Source: Laccaria trichodermophora (Eukaryota > Basidiomycota > Agaricomycetes > Agaricales > Hydnangiaceae). Taken from it: a stretch of DNA of 64,000 nucleotides. The stretch spans positions 5,213,071-5,277,070 of the forward strand of contig JACTVC010000001.1 in assembly GCA_018417955.1 (NCBI GenBank). The letters are read 5' to 3'. The position numbers and the translations under genes were made by a program. The first letter of the stretch is position 1; the number at the start of each line of letters is the position of its first letter. The notes under the pieces were generated by a model. It did no database searches. It was not told where the DNA came from and saw only the letters and a program-made list of their open reading frames with translations. This document shows, piece after piece, positions 10,252 to 22,929 of the stretch.

Positions 10252-11205
10252 TGTGGTATTGAATACAAGCGCAACAACAGCAGGCACAGAGCTATGAAGG
10301 ACAGAAGGAAGAGCACTATGGAGGACAGAGCGAAGAGCGACAGAAACGGGTAAACCCTATGGTAGGGTTCTATTGACTTATTGTTTACTCAAATCGTCAT
10401 AGTGTCAACCTTTTCTCAAACAGCTGTAAAGTTTCGAAATCTATACTTGTGCTTGCACGTAAAAGCAATACCATTTGTACCAAAAGGTCTATTTGACTTA
10501 GACAAGTATTATAAAATAAACAAGACAGTTTCTCAAACTTCTACCTAAAAGTTCTAAGACAAAACAAGTGTGGTAATTCTGTTTACCGTACAGACCCGAA
10601 CTCGAAGCACTGAGTACGCACCTGTGGAGATAAGTGTTTAAGGTGTGTGTGTGTGTGTGTTGTTTATGTGTTCATGCATCTTGTCAGTGTGTCCTGATTG
10701 CACTTTCCTCACTCCTGTGTGCCACAGTCTTCTCAAAGCGCTTATGATTCATGGCTTGTGCAGAGAGGTGCCAAGACACTGCATTTGCAGATGAAAGCTC
10801 ACAGGGAGAACACTCTGTTGGTCACTAGGGTGCTAAAGGCAAGCCCACACATCGAAGAGGTCATTTATCCAGGATTGGAAGGAGATAAGCACCTGGAAGG
10901 AAAAGGAAGGCAGGTTTCCGTTCAGTGGTATGATTTCATTTAGGATCAAAGGTGGGTTTGAGGCTGCAGAGACATTCTTGACTTCGATGAGGCTTTTTAC
11001 GTTGGCAGAGAGTTTGGGTGGGGTTGAGAGTTTGGCAGAGCATCTGGCAAGGATGATGCATGGGAGTGTGCCTGAACAGGAGAGGGAGTTGTTGGGCATT
11101 GGGGAGGGGTTGGTTAGGCTTAGTGTTGGTGTTGAGGATGGGGAGGGTTTGGTTAGGGATGTTTTGCAGGTGCTGGAGAAGGCGGGGGAGGTGGGGGCGA
11201 AGTGA

Positions 11206-12517
11206 TATACCCTTGTTAAATGTGTAGAATTGTTTTTTCATTGGGTGTATATGTATATTCTTGGACGATTGTTTGAAGAATGAAATGCTGGCTGTAATTA
11301 CATCTCGTTGTGTATGATTTTGAGGATGTTTACATGAAAGAAAAGGTAGTGTTCAAGAAATTGCGAAGAGTGGATCATTCATGATGTCATCCAGCACAGA
11401 GAATGGCACAATCTGTTCTATACAAACTGTCACCCTCTCCAGATAACAAGAATACCCTAGGAATCCTCCCTAGTCCTTATTTTTTCATCCGAAATTCAGG
11501 GTGGTGTTGATAGGTCCTTAAAGGTGGATAGTCAATAACTGTGTAGCATAGACCAGTGAACAATGACACTCACATTATAGGATGGTGTGGTATTATTGAG
11601 GTGTGTACGTGTCTGAGATTCCAAGTCGATATCATCCCTGAGCTTGTCTCCAGATTAGGCCAATAATATCCAGGCCTCCGTCTCAACACTCACCTGGAGG
11701 ACTCATGATGGCTCAATCTGAATGCACAGTGATGCATGCCAAAACATTTTAGGGCACCCTCATCCTCTTCTTTTGTCACTTGTATCGCGGGTCAGAGGCA
11801 TTTGTTTTCTTCCTGTTGATCTCGCAAAGCCCACAAGGCAATGTGGACCCACTGACTGCTTATCCATATCTTAACATGGCGTCTGTCACGTCTGGGGGGT
11901 CTATGCTTGTCGATTTCCTTGGCATTCTGTCCTCACAGCTATCACAGATCGTAGTAGGCATTTGTAAGCTTTGTTTTTTGTTGTCTTGGGCCACCAACTT
12001 GGAGGCATTGACTACTTACGCCTATGCCTTCAAGTCTCTAAGTCGGTCTGGGCCTCCAAGCTTGTGTCTGACTTAGGGCTGCTCACTGTGTCCGTCTTAG
12101 ACGAATAGATGGGCCCGTCACATGGGCACTGTCACCATACCGTTTGGGCTTGTTGCAAGTCTCCTGACGTATGGTAGACGTGCAGTGAAAGGCCGTCTGT
12201 TTCCATCAAGTGACAGGCGTATATGCGGAGTTTGAAATGAGAGTTGCACCAATGCTGCTATCGCCCTTCTAACCCCCACGTACCCTGCGAACTTTTCTTC
12301 TGAGATGGGCGACCTGTCTTTTAATATTCCTTCATCTACATGCAGCCTTTGTCAGATTTTTATATCTTCCGACATCCTCAGATTTTTTTTTGTATTCAAT
12401 TCAAATTTAATTCCGCGATGGCAGCACAAAAGTCATGCTGAAAATTTTCACCAAGGTACGCCCTAGTACCTCCAGCCTCACGAAGGCCGAAAAAGTCGAT
12501 CTCATCGTTGATATGGG
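11206..12517. other. Intergenic stretch between CYS3 and the gypsy LTR
   Basis: The CYS3 3' flank is followed by about 1.3 kb with only short open frames, the longest being 98 codons near 11780, without recognised similarity. I see no element ends here. Confidence 0.5.
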
Positions 12518-14040
12518 TGAAACATATTCAAGTGTATAAAATCCGATTTTCGCGATTTTACCGTTAAAAGGTCTTCTCTGTAACTACACTATGTACAGTT
12601 TGCAATGATAGAGAGTCTTTGAACATACCCGGTTCAGTAGACTAAAAGTGCACATGCATCGAGTCTGAACATAGGACAAAGGCCTTGGAGCTGGCAGCAG
12701 TATGCGCCGTGACATTATACTTGGAGCCTATCTAAGATTCACCCACCATGAAATAGAGTACAAAGAGACTCTAGAGTAAACCACCCAATGCAGAGACAAG
12801 ATTGCATTACTACCAAGGGTTTAGAAACAAGTAATGGATTTTATATGGAAAAACTTGGTCTTTTATCTTGTGATAAAACTACCAAGGCTTTGAAGGATAA
12901 ACTATATGTGGGCATTATGAAATAATGTTCTACCACTAGAAAGACTATACTATGTGAAGATAGTATACATACAAAGACCAAGCGCGGCTTGTGGCCATGT
13001 AAAGAGTCAAGTATGGCAATTCCCGCATACACATCAAAGAGCGATGCACTGCAATGTCCAATACACATAAAGTGCACACCTGGAGCTACATTATGTAATC
13101 CATCCTAGAGACATTTGAAAACATCTTTGGAGTGTCTTCCAACCTCCATAATGGACAGACAGAGCCAAGACAAGGCATTTTAATTAAAAACCCGGAAATA
13201 ATGGGAAACTGAAGGCTAATGGCAACACGTACGCATGCACATCAATGCATCAGGAAACATTAATCATTATTGATGCCAACTGTCAAACCGGTACATCGGG
13301 CCATAGAAAAGAAACATGTGGAATCACACCAAGCTAAGAATAGCACACTGGCTAAACTCCATGCACGCATCAAATATTGATGCGCTTGAAAATGAAAGAG
13401 GCAACACTACAAAACTGTAGTGTCCCACTAGAGAAAGACTACAAAATATACCATACGTTCAGTATAAGCTATTTGTAATTCGGGCGAATATAAAACTGTA
13501 GAAAAACACATGTAAAAGCGTAGATAGGAGTTTTGGAGTATAAAAAGGGCGCACTGGCAGGTCAAACAGCAGGAAATCGTCCCCCGTTGACCAGCTAGTT
13601 GCACTCCAAGTAGAGACTTAGGAGGTGGACAGTTGTAATCAATTAAAGGAGTTTTCTTTGTGGTCAGAAGAGTACAGTGTGAACGAAGCCAGCATGCTTG
13701 GGAGTCAACTTACTTGGAGACTTGAATAAGAGGTTTTTAAGCACAGTATCATTTAGACGAGGCAGCGTACTCGTACAATTTGTTTTGGAGTGTAGTGACA
13801 TAATAAAAAGCTCAAGGGAGTTATAAAAGTCCGATAAATTTGTGTTTCGTGTCAATTAATGAAACTGTGATTCAAGAACTTTACATTTGAGAAACCAGGT
13901 TCCCTGAAAAACATACTTTGTTCTATTGAACTATTCTAATACCACACCCAATAATAAAACCCTGTTTTATTACGAAAACTATTGAGACTTAACCTAAGAA
14001 GACAAAAGAGGTATTTCTTAATACCAAAGGCCCTCAAACT
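12518..14040 (+). repeat. 5' LTR of gypsy copy 1 (subtype B)
   Basis: It shares its plan with the solo LTR at 2340: a similar TG start followed by AGTGTATAAAAT, a CCCGGTTCAGTAGAC block, a TATA box at 13539-13546, a GTTGACCAGCT segment, and CTCAAGGGAGTTATAAAAGT near the end. The two subtypes are clearly diverged. The right edge is estimated from alignment to the solo LTR. Confidence 0.65.
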
Positions 14041-14058
14041 CTTGCACCGAGATTGTGA

Positions 14059-14097
<39 letters not shown>

Positions 14098-14099
14098 TG
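14059..14099 (+). repeat. (GT)n microsatellite
   Basis: About 18 GT dinucleotides lie just after the LTR. A shorter GT run also follows the solo LTR near 10645. Confidence 0.95.
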
Positions 14100-15516
14100 T
14101 TAGGTATTAGGGTTTTCCCCTGACGCACTTGATCCTTGTTTGCGTGTTCGCTGATGAGCGCGCACTTATCCTAGGCACGTGAACCCGAATTTCCGAATAT
14201 TCTACCAACTTTGCGAATCTTACTCCACACACGTCCCCTCCTGCCTATATTCAATTCAACAACACGTTCAGACGTCTTCACCAACTTTAGGATGTTCCAT
14301 TTGCGCGTTTCCACACACACCCCAAATATTCTATCATGTGTACACGCTTTAAATCCGAACTTCCGAATATTCAACAGCTTTGCGAGGATTTCGACAACAT
14401 CTCCACACACATGTTCACAAGACATTCGCAGACTCATCAACAATTACCCTTTCGCTTTCTCGCCACTTCAGATGTATCTTCACACATGCCCGAATAGTTG
14501 TATTGCGAAAGAATGCGCACAGGCACATACTCCGGCATTCATCCATTCCCATCAATCCGGTCTTATTGTTTGCACATTTGGAGTTTAGCTTTAACCTAGG
14601 ATCAATCGCCATGCACAGCCAGTCTTTGCCTCCATTTTCCGAATATATTGGTGCCTTTCCACCCCTTACTTATTCTTCTTTTATTTTATATTCATTTTTT
14701 TTACTTCTTTCGCATTTCTCTGATTTTGCTCTTACTATCTTCATGTTTCATGTTTCGGAACTTCTTATCTTTGTTTCTATCTTTCACATTTCCTTTTTTC
14801 GAATATTTTCGAATATTTGTACATTCATGTATTTGTAGTATCATAGTACTTCGAAATAACAAGTTGTACTTCACCCCTCGATTCGCATCTCGTTCCAGCT
14901 GATAATCGTTTCAGCACTTCGTTATACTCTTTGCCATCGTCCTGCACACTGTGTGCACTTGTCAACCTTCGCATTATTAATTTTCCGATTATTCCCTCCA
15001 CTCACATTGTCCCTAACATCCTCATACTCCCCACATACCTTCGGAAGCACTCCCACACATTAGGAGTTGTGTCTACATCACCTTTCCTGTTTTGAGAAGC
15101 CCAGAGAACTCCGTCTCGTGTCTTTCAGAGCCACTCAAAGCAACGCTAACCATTTCCGAAGGTTTTGTATTTGGTGTGTTTTGGATTTTCCATACACATC
15201 TACTGCGTTGCAGGCATATCATCGCACTTTCATGTTCATCCCTGTGCAAAGCGTATCATCTGGAGCCTACCATGAGGGTCTCCTTTTGTTTTTGATAAAG
15301 CAATGACTTGAAAGTTTAGTGATCTACAGGATCATTCCATTTGAACGAAAGTTTAAATTAAAAACCGCTAGCGTTTGAAGCAATTTAAATACTAGTGCAG
15401 AGCCATTCACCACAGCACCAAAAATCAGACAAACAGCAAATTCTATTAAAGCAGGGGAATCATCAGGTTTACCACCTCCACCTAAACGAAAAACTAAGCA
15501 ACCTGTACCAACAGTA
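14100..15516 (+). other. Untranslated leader between LTR and gag
   Basis: This A/T- and C-rich stretch has no supported gene. Repeated TTCCGAATATT and CACACAC words are visible (for example near 14190, 14360, 14640 and 14800). It probably belongs to the transcribed leader of the gypsy element. A unit from another source cannot be excluded. Confidence 0.45.
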
Positions 15517-15641
15517 GTGCAAAGGTTTCCGTTAAGAACAGAGACAGTATCCCAACCACCTCCTTGCATGACTCATAGAAAAACTGTTAGGGCATCTGAT
15601 AATATAAACCTGAACTCGTTAGCCCAAAGAAATATTACAAA

Positions 15642-17154
15642 CATGCCAGATAATACCCAAGATGAAGCTCCTGCCACTGGAGGCAGAAGATCGTCTAGAC
15701 CGATGCCATTGCCAGGCTCTCAAGGAGCCCCTAACTTTGACAAGGAGAAACCCATCGAATTGGTAAGATTCATTGACCAAATGGAGGACTTGTTCAAAGA
15801 GCATGGTATCGATGATGACCAAGAAAAGAAGAAACAATTAGGAAGGTACACAGACCAAAAGACAGAATTCAAATGGCGAGCATTTGATATGTTTGCTCCT
15901 GAAGTTGAATACAAGGAGTTTAAACACATGTTAATCGATGACTATCCAGAAGCAAAGATGGCAGGAAAAGGAACACTGGCAAATTTAAGAAAAATTTGTA
16001 AAGACCATCAGCACATCGATATTGATGACTTTACTGCACTTAAGAACCTTACCAGAAGCTTCTGGGCAGAACAAAAATTACTCTTGATGCCACCCGCCTT
16101 GGTGAGCAACAGAGAATTAGTTGTTATGTTTTTAGGATGCCTAAGGGATAGTTTCAGAGGTCAAGTGGAAGGAAGTCTCAATATTAAAATTTCCAAAGAT
16201 GATAAAGGAAAAATTGCTGAAGGAAAAGAACGCCATCCAGAGGATCCATATCCTATCCTAGATGTAATTGAAATGGCAGAGACTATTGCAGGACGTGCAC
16301 AAGGGATTAGCTCTTCAAGTGATACCTGGGTTGGTGTCAATGTGACAGAAACACGGACAACATGAGAGCATCACATGCATAATACACCAGCACATAGTGT
16401 TAAGCTAGAAGATGATATCTGAGAATTAAACCAGAAAGTTGCGTTACTCATGGATAAAATTACATCAAGTGAAAAAGCACAGATGAGTGCTTTCCAAGCA
16501 TCTAGACAAGAAATGAACAAATTAACTGAGACGTTAATGACCCAGCATGTTACCTCAGCACCCACCATGACGCAGACACAACCTACTTGGAGAATGGGTT
16601 CAGATGGATGCTGGTACTGTGAAGAAACAGGGCATTTCGCGATGAATTGCCCTCATAGGGAAGAACATATTAGAACAGGAAAAATTAAAATGTCCGGTCA
16701 TAAGATGTTTTTCGCACTCACAGGACAACCAGTACCTAGAGGGACAAATGGGAAATCTGCTAAAATGATTGTTGAGGAAGCTAGCAATAAAGATATGATG
16801 GCACAAAGCAATATGTTTGCATCACCTGGAGAAATTTACACACAGAACAGCAGAGAGCCAGGTATCGTCCAGTTGGGAATAGATGCTCGAGTTAAATCAG
16901 TATACACCAACCAGATTAGAGACTCGAGAGATAATCTTTTAGATAAAATGGCTACTTGAATTGATACACTGTTGGGTAATAATGTGCTGGCACAGGTGGC
17001 ACGTCCATTGGCACAAGAAGTTGACATAGTCAACAATATGAAAAACATTCTGTCATATTTTGAGGGACAGCAAGGTCAAGGTCAAGAAGCTGCAAGTTAT
17101 GTAGCTACTAGATGCAGTCAAGCTGATACTCAGGGACAGCAGGGTTTCTCGTAG
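15642..17154 (+). pseudogene. gag of gypsy copy 1, with in-frame stops
   Basis: The likely start is MPDNTQDEAPATGG at 15642. The capsid-like region extends to about 16365 and a CCHC zinc knuckle, CWYCEETGHFAMNC, lies near 16613-16655. The frame is broken by TGA at 16363, 16420 and 16957 and TAG at 17152. The first three fit CGA-to-TGA change, and reading continues cleanly in the same frame after each. The product would form the virus-like particle and package element RNA. The pol frame opens in a different phase around 17150, so a frameshift probably links gag and pol. Confidence 0.8.
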
Positions 17155-17589
17155 GTTCAAGAATTGAGCAATCTGGTAGGAATGCAGTCAATACCAGAAG
17201 TAAGAAAGCTCTTGAGAACCAAACCAAAGCCAAAAACTGCAGACAATTAGCAGAATTCGAAGATTCTGATGATGAGAAAGAAGAAGAAATTGAAGAAGTG
17301 GAGGTAGAAATTCTGCCCATAGTAATTAAGAAAACCCAGAAAACTATACCAAAACTGAAAGAGAAGCCTAAACCACTTCTCCCAAGGGATGATGAAGAAG
17401 AGGATCCAGTGCCTAGGCATAAACAGTTACCATACCTGAATATTCCTGACCTGAATGATCCAAGACAAAAAGCAGACATAAAGACCGATTATTTTGAGCC
17501 AATTCTTGATACTGAGAAAAGACCTGTTTCTTATAAAAACCAAGCCCCTATTGAGAATCTGACACACGAGAGGGAGGCTTTAGCAAATC

Positions 17590-18173
17590 TAGTGTTTGAA
17601 AGTCCGGTTCGGTCCGGTTTTTTGATGCCCAGGGGCATGGACCGTAACCGTAACTGGTCTGCCTTTTCCCCAGAAGTCAAAAGACCAGACCAGACCGCAA
17701 AAAGACCGCAGACCGCGGTTTTTTGCGGTCTATAGACCGGTTTCGGTCTGCATCGGTTTTAACCGGTTTATGACCGGTCTTTAGGCCAATATTTTAAAAT
17801 TATGAATCGGTAAATTTATTAACATCTCTATTAGCTTCAAAACGAGCTCAAGAACGTTAAATTCTGTTAGGAATTGGTGCTTCTATAAAATAAGTCTGGT
17901 ACATCTATTATTCCCAAAAGTAATTTACATTTTAATCCATATCTCTCTCGTTTTTTGACCAAATCATACGTTCTTGGGTGCGTTTTAAAGGGTATTTAAG
18001 GGGCTACAAAAGACCGGTCCAAACCGGTCAAGACCGGTTCATGTTAACCGGTTTTTTTGCGGTCTTTACATCTCAAAAATAAAAAGACCGAACCGCAGGT
18101 CCGGTCTTTTGCGGTCTTGGTCCGGTCTGGTTATGGTCTTTTTCCAGTCACGAGACCGGACTTCCAAACACTA
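17590..18173 (+). mobile_element. hAT MITE copy 1, in gypsy pol
   Basis: The 584-bp element starts TAGTGTTTGAAAGTCC and ends GGACTTCCAAACACTA, with the 8-bp duplication AGCAAATC at 17582-17589 and 18174-18181. Removing it restores the pol frame (ALANLYNAPVT), as seen in the empty site of copy 2 near 54135. The interior is packed with GACCGGTC/AAGACCG words. Non-coding. Confidence 0.9.
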
Positions 18174-19889
18174 AGCAAATCTCTATAATGCCCCAGTTAC
18201 ACTGACAGCAGAGACTTTGATAAGCATTTCCCCAGGTATTAGACACGACTTGATTAAAGCTTTATCTAAGAAAAGGATGCCAGTACAACAAGCTCAAAAA
18301 AAAAAAGTTACTATAATGGAAGAGCCTGAGGTTGATGCAGTACCATTAAAACCTACAAAATTTGAATTGGAGGCGGACGCGATATCCATTAACGATTTAA
18401 ATATAAAAGCAGCTTTTATAGTGACAACAAGAGATGAAGGAAATGTGCCAAAAGGGTCTATCATAATCAGTGATCCAGTAGCGCAATATCTGCAGAGTTT
18501 AGGTCTGTCTGAGAAACCGAAACAAATCTATGTTGCAAAGGAATCTCACGCATTAAGAACTGTCTTTCCTGTAATTAACAGATTGGGACAGATTGAGTGC
18601 TTGTTGGATGCTGGTTCACAAATTATTGCCATGGATGTAGAAGTAGCTAAGAAATTGGCTATCTCGTGGGACCCAGACATAAAAATTCAAATGCAGAGTG
18701 CGAACAAAACAGTTGAGCAGACCCTGGGTCTAGCTAAGAATGTACCATTTGTCTTTGGAAATATTACGGTGTATTTGCAAGTTCACATCATCACTGACCC
18801 AGCATATAAAGTGCTATTGGGCAGGCCGTTTGATGTATTGACAGAGAGTACTGTACAAAATTGTAAAGATGGGGGACAAACTCTTATCATAGCGGATCCT
18901 AATTCAACACAACAATGTGTATTACCTACACACAAAAGAGGAAGACCACCTGTTGTAATGAAAGCAGAAATTCCTTTTTGGTCTTCGATGAATTGATCGA
19001 AGATCAAGGAGAGATCGCTGTAACCTTGATAGATAATGGTAATGGTGGTTTTGAATGTGAGTCATATACATTACCAGGGAATGGAAAATTTGAGCAAGAA
19101 GAATTAAGAAATCTTTACTTGCTCCAAACCTTGAGAAATGAAAAACACATAGAAGAAAAAGACCATCCTGCGCTTGTAAGTTACTTAGGGAAATATTTCT
19201 CTGATGTAAACTTAGAGTCGGGGGGGATCCGAAATGTTGAAACCATGATGAATGTCATTTATGACCATAAGGATAAAGCAGCACCTAAGGAAAAGAAAGA
19301 GGATCCTGTAGAGACTAGAGAGAGTTTTGTCACAAAGAAATATAAGCCGGTTGCACAGAAAATCAGGCCTGTATACCAAGATCTCCCAGACAAATTTAGA
19401 ATCATTCGTGATATTAAAGGGAATCCTCTTGACACTCTCCCCAAGTTGAATAGGACACCTCTGGACTTTGTACCTACAGGTCGCTACACTAAAGAACAGA
19501 GGGAACAATTTGACAAAGTTCACAGCAGTGACTTTTTGTGGCCAGAAGAGCGGAAATTATTACACCATTTTATGATGGAGAATAATGAGGCTTTTGCATG
19601 GGATGACTCTGAAAGAGGAAGATTCAAGCCAGAATACTTCCCTCCAGTAGATATTCCAGTTATACCACATACACCCTGGGTCTTGAAAAATATTCCTATC
19701 CCACCAGAATTATTCTCAGAAGTGTGTAAGATCATTAAGACAAAGATAGATGCTGGGGTTTATGAACCTTCGAATTCGTCTTATAGGTCATGATGGTTTT
19801 GTGTATTAAAGAAAGACGGAAAAAGCTTCAGAATTGTACAAAGTCTAGAACCTTTGAATGCAGTCACAATAGCGCACTCAGGTTTACCA

Positions 19890-20482
19890 TAGTGCTTGGA
19901 AGTCCAGTCCCAAGACTGCAAAAAGACTGCAACTGGACCGGACCAAGACTGCAAAAGACTGGACCTGCAGTCTTGGTCTTTCAGATTTGAGATCACAAGA
20001 CCGCGAAAAAACCGGTTCACATGGACCGGTCTTGTCGGTTAAGACCGGTCTTTTGTACCTACATAAAAGCCCTTCAAAACGCACCTAAGATCATATTTTT
20101 AGGATAAAAACTGGCAAAGATACATAAAAAACTGTAAAATATTTTGTGAAAATAGCAGATGTACCTTAGTATTTTTGTATATACATCAATTCTCAACGTA
20201 ATTTAACGTTCTTGCACTCGTTTAGAAGCTACGAAGAATTTTAATAAAATTACCGACTCACAATTGCAAAATTTATGGCATATTTAGCTGAAAAACCGGT
20301 CTTGAACTGGTTGTAACCAGTTTGGACCAAGACCAGTCTAAAGACCGAAAAAGACTGCAGTCTTGGTCTTTTCCGGTCCTGGTCCGGTCTTTTGAGGTTT
20401 TAGGAAATGTGTGGACCGGTCTAGGTCTCGGTCTTTTCGTTTTGGGTCAAAAAACCGGACTGGACTGGACTTCCAAGTACTA
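19890..20482 (+). mobile_element. hAT MITE copy 2, in reverse transcriptase
   Basis: The 593-bp element has ends TAGTGCTTGGAAGTCC and GGACTTCCAAGTACTA and the 8-bp duplication GTTTACCA at 19882-19889 and 20483-20490. The intact reading in copy 2 (HSGLPPATDALATHF) shows the precise empty site. It carries the same GACCGGT-rich interior as copies 1 and 3. Confidence 0.9.
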
Positions 20483-22929
20483 GTTTACCACCTACCACAG
20501 ATGCACTTGCGACACATTTCTCAGGTCGAGCATGTGGAGGAATGTTTGATTTATATGTAGGATACGATGAGAGACTTTTAGAGGAGTCTTCTCAGGACTT
20601 AACTACTTTTCAAACGCCGTTTGGTGCTTTAAGACTTGTAATGTTACCAATGGGTTGGACAAATTCAGTACCAATATTCCATGATGATGTGACATACATT
20701 CTTCAAGACGAGATACCAGAAGTTACGGTACCATACATTGATGATGTGCCTTGTAGAGGGCCAGCAAGAAGGTATGAGTTACCTGGAAGAAAATATGAGA
20801 CTATACCAGAGAATAAAGGCATACGACATTTTGTAATGGAACACTTTGAAAATGTCAACAGGGTTGTTCACAGAATGAAATATGCTGGAGGAACTTTCTC
20901 TGGTTTTAAATCCACAATCTGTGCAGAGGAAATTACAGTGGTAGGACACTTGTGCACATATGAAGGAAGAAAACCAGAGACAGACAGAGTAAAGGTCATT
21001 GATAATTGGGGACCTTGTAAAAATCTACATGATGTTAGAGCATTTCTCGGAACTGTAGGAGTTTGCTGAATGTTTATTGAGAACTTTGCAAAGAAAGCAC
21101 AGCCTATCAATGACTTGGTCAGAAAAGGTGCTCCTTTTGAATGGGGACCTGCTCAAGAAGAATCCATGGCAAAACTCAAGGAAAGTCTCAGAGAATGACC
21201 TACATTGGTACTGTTAGATTATATTAATAACCCCAATCCGGTTGTATTAGCAGTAGACACCTCCTGGAAGGCTGTCGGCTTCTACATCTTTCAAGATGAT
21301 AAAGATACAGGAAAAAGAAACTATGCAAGGTTTGGTTCTATAACCTTGAATGACAGAGAAGTGAGAATGTCGCAACCTAAGAGAGAACTGTTTGGTCTAT
21401 TAAGAGCTCTTGAAGCTGCCTCTTATTGGTTACTCAGTGTTCGACGTTTGATAGTGGAAATGGATGTAAAGTACCTTGCTGGAATGTTAACGAATCCAGG
21501 AATGGGACCTAACGCTACTGTGAATAGATGGATTGACAAAATCCTCATGTTCCACTTCACGCTGCAACATGTGAAAGGAAAAACCTTTGGAGCAGATGGG
21601 CTTTCTAGACAAGATTGGCAGCCTGGAGATGAAGAATATTTAAACTTGGAGGAAAATTTAGACAAGCCGACAGGCGTCCTGGAAGTATTGCCTGATCCAA
21701 ATGGTGGAGAACTGCCTTTAGACTTTGAAGACTTCAAAGATCAGATAGGTACTCATGGAGGATATGTGCTGTCATTGGCTTTGTCAATATCTGACTTTAA
21801 TGATGAACTCGATAGAGAAGAGGCTTTGAGTGAACACTTTGCTGAAAGCGTCAGACAGAAAATTGACAATGACAAAAATAATGAGAAATGTAGCAAAGAA
21901 CAGAAGGACTTCTTAAGGACCTTTGTAGTGTCCACATTGATACCAGATTTAAAAGCCAGGTTTGATGAAATGGAAACTGAAGACCCGTATCCTGAAGAAG
22001 GCCGATCCTTTTTAGGAAAAGCTCATGATGAATACCTATTGCTAGTGAGAGCATGGCTGAAACAGCCCAATGTTCGACCTGATAATTTCACAGATAAACA
22101 GTATTTATCGTTTACAAGATTTGCGAAAGGATTCTTTGTTGACAAAGAAGACAGATTATACAAGAGAAGCATTGACGCTAGACATAAACTGGTGGTAGAC
22201 AAATCACATAGAATGTACATGATGAGAGCAGCTCATGATAGTTTGGGGCATAGAGGAACATATGCTACGAGAATGATGTTAGGGGAAAGATTCTGGTGGC
22301 CAGACATTGAACGCAATATTGCATGGTATGTGAAAACATGCCATCGCTGCCAAGAAAGGTCCAAAAGAATTATAGAAATTCCTCCAACAGTTACTCATAC
22401 ACCCTCTATTTTTCAAGTTCTTCATGCTGATACTGTTCATGTAACACCTGCATCTAATGGGTGTAAATACATTGTACATGGGAGATGTGCTCTGTCCAGT
22501 TATATGGAAGGAAGACCTTTGAAGAAAGAGACAGGTCGGACTATAGCGCTCTTGCTCTTTGAAGAAGTAATTTGCAGATGGGGTTGCTTATCAGAAATTG
22601 TTACCGATAATGGTGCTGTTTTTCTGGCAGCTGTAAGATGGCTGGAAGAAAAGTACAGAATAAAAGGAATACGGATTTCTGTGTACAATTCTAAGGCAAA
22701 TGGAAGAATTGAGAGACCACATTGGGATGTTGTACAGATGTTAGCCAAATGCTGTGGACTGCAGAACCTTGCTAAATGGTATTGGTTCTTTTGGCAGGTC
22801 TTATGGGCAGACAGGATAACAATACGGAAGCGTTTTGGATGTTCACTGTTTTATATGGTAACAGGAGCGCATCCTCTGATACCTCTTGATGTACAAGAAG
22901 CTACATGGCCAGTTAAATTGCCAGATCGT

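Larger units (their letters stand above)
5612..10426. mobile_element. Two-gene Tc1/mariner-type element, inserted in the solo LTR
   Basis: Ends are CAGCTGTTTGA at 5612 and its complement at 10416-10426, each flanked by the TA target dinucleotide (5610-5611, 10427-10428). The imperfect inverted repeats run about 80 bases and include a subterminal palindrome AACCCTAGCATAGGGTT. The element carries a transposase with two introns (9183-10251, -) and an accessory gene (5766-9051, +), tail to tail 131 bases apart. It is 4.8 kb, or about 3.2 kb without the nested MULE-like element. CpG is frequent and both frames can be kept open, so it looks young. A mariner with a second gene of this size is unusual. 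Confidence 0.85.
2340..10602 (+). mobile_element. Solo LTR (Ty3/gypsy type) in the CYS3 intron, itself carrying two nested elements
   Basis: The LTR starts TGATACGGAGTG at 2340 and ends near 10602. CGAAGC flanks both ends (2334-2339 and 10603-10608), a likely target duplication. Removing nested elements leaves about 1.47 kb, close to the 1.5-kb LTR at 12518. The pieces are 2340-2667, 4639-5611 and 10427-10602. The first 190 bases match, inverted, the fragment at 22930-23114. A TATA box and an AATAAA signal lie in the middle piece. There is no internal coding region, so this is a solo LTR left by recombination. The 3' terminus does not end in the usual CA, so the exact right edge is uncertain. 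Confidence 0.7.
1125..11205 (+). pseudogene. CYS3: Cystathionine gamma-lyase (CYS3-like), split by nested transposons and frameshifted
   Basis: The product would be the PLP enzyme that cleaves cystathionine to cysteine in cytosolic transsulfuration. Exons read as 1125-1310, 1674 to about 1972, 2031-2330 and 10728-11205. Visible hallmarks are the substrate/PLP region IWVESPTNPTL, the strand LLLVDNTFLSPFYASP, the PLP-lysine segment MHSITKYINSHSD and the C-terminal VRLSVGVED. The intron after NAIGA starts GTGCGA at 2331 and ends CACAG at 10727; it holds an 8.3-kb stack of elements, and without it would be about 130 bases. Damage: one base is missing near 1792 (expected TVLQSL frame), one extra T lies in GTTTCCG near 10916 (expected VPFSGM), and the second intron's donor reads AT instead of GT near 1973. 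Replacements such as EHLARMMHG where the family has P and T fit CpG-to-TpG change. Single-base assembly errors could explain the frameshifts but not the donor. Family call is firm; loss of function is likely. Confidence 0.85.

Noticed and set aside
11780..12076. 98-codon frame as a gene
   Set aside because: No recognisable features, splice context or conserved motif; length is compatible with chance.
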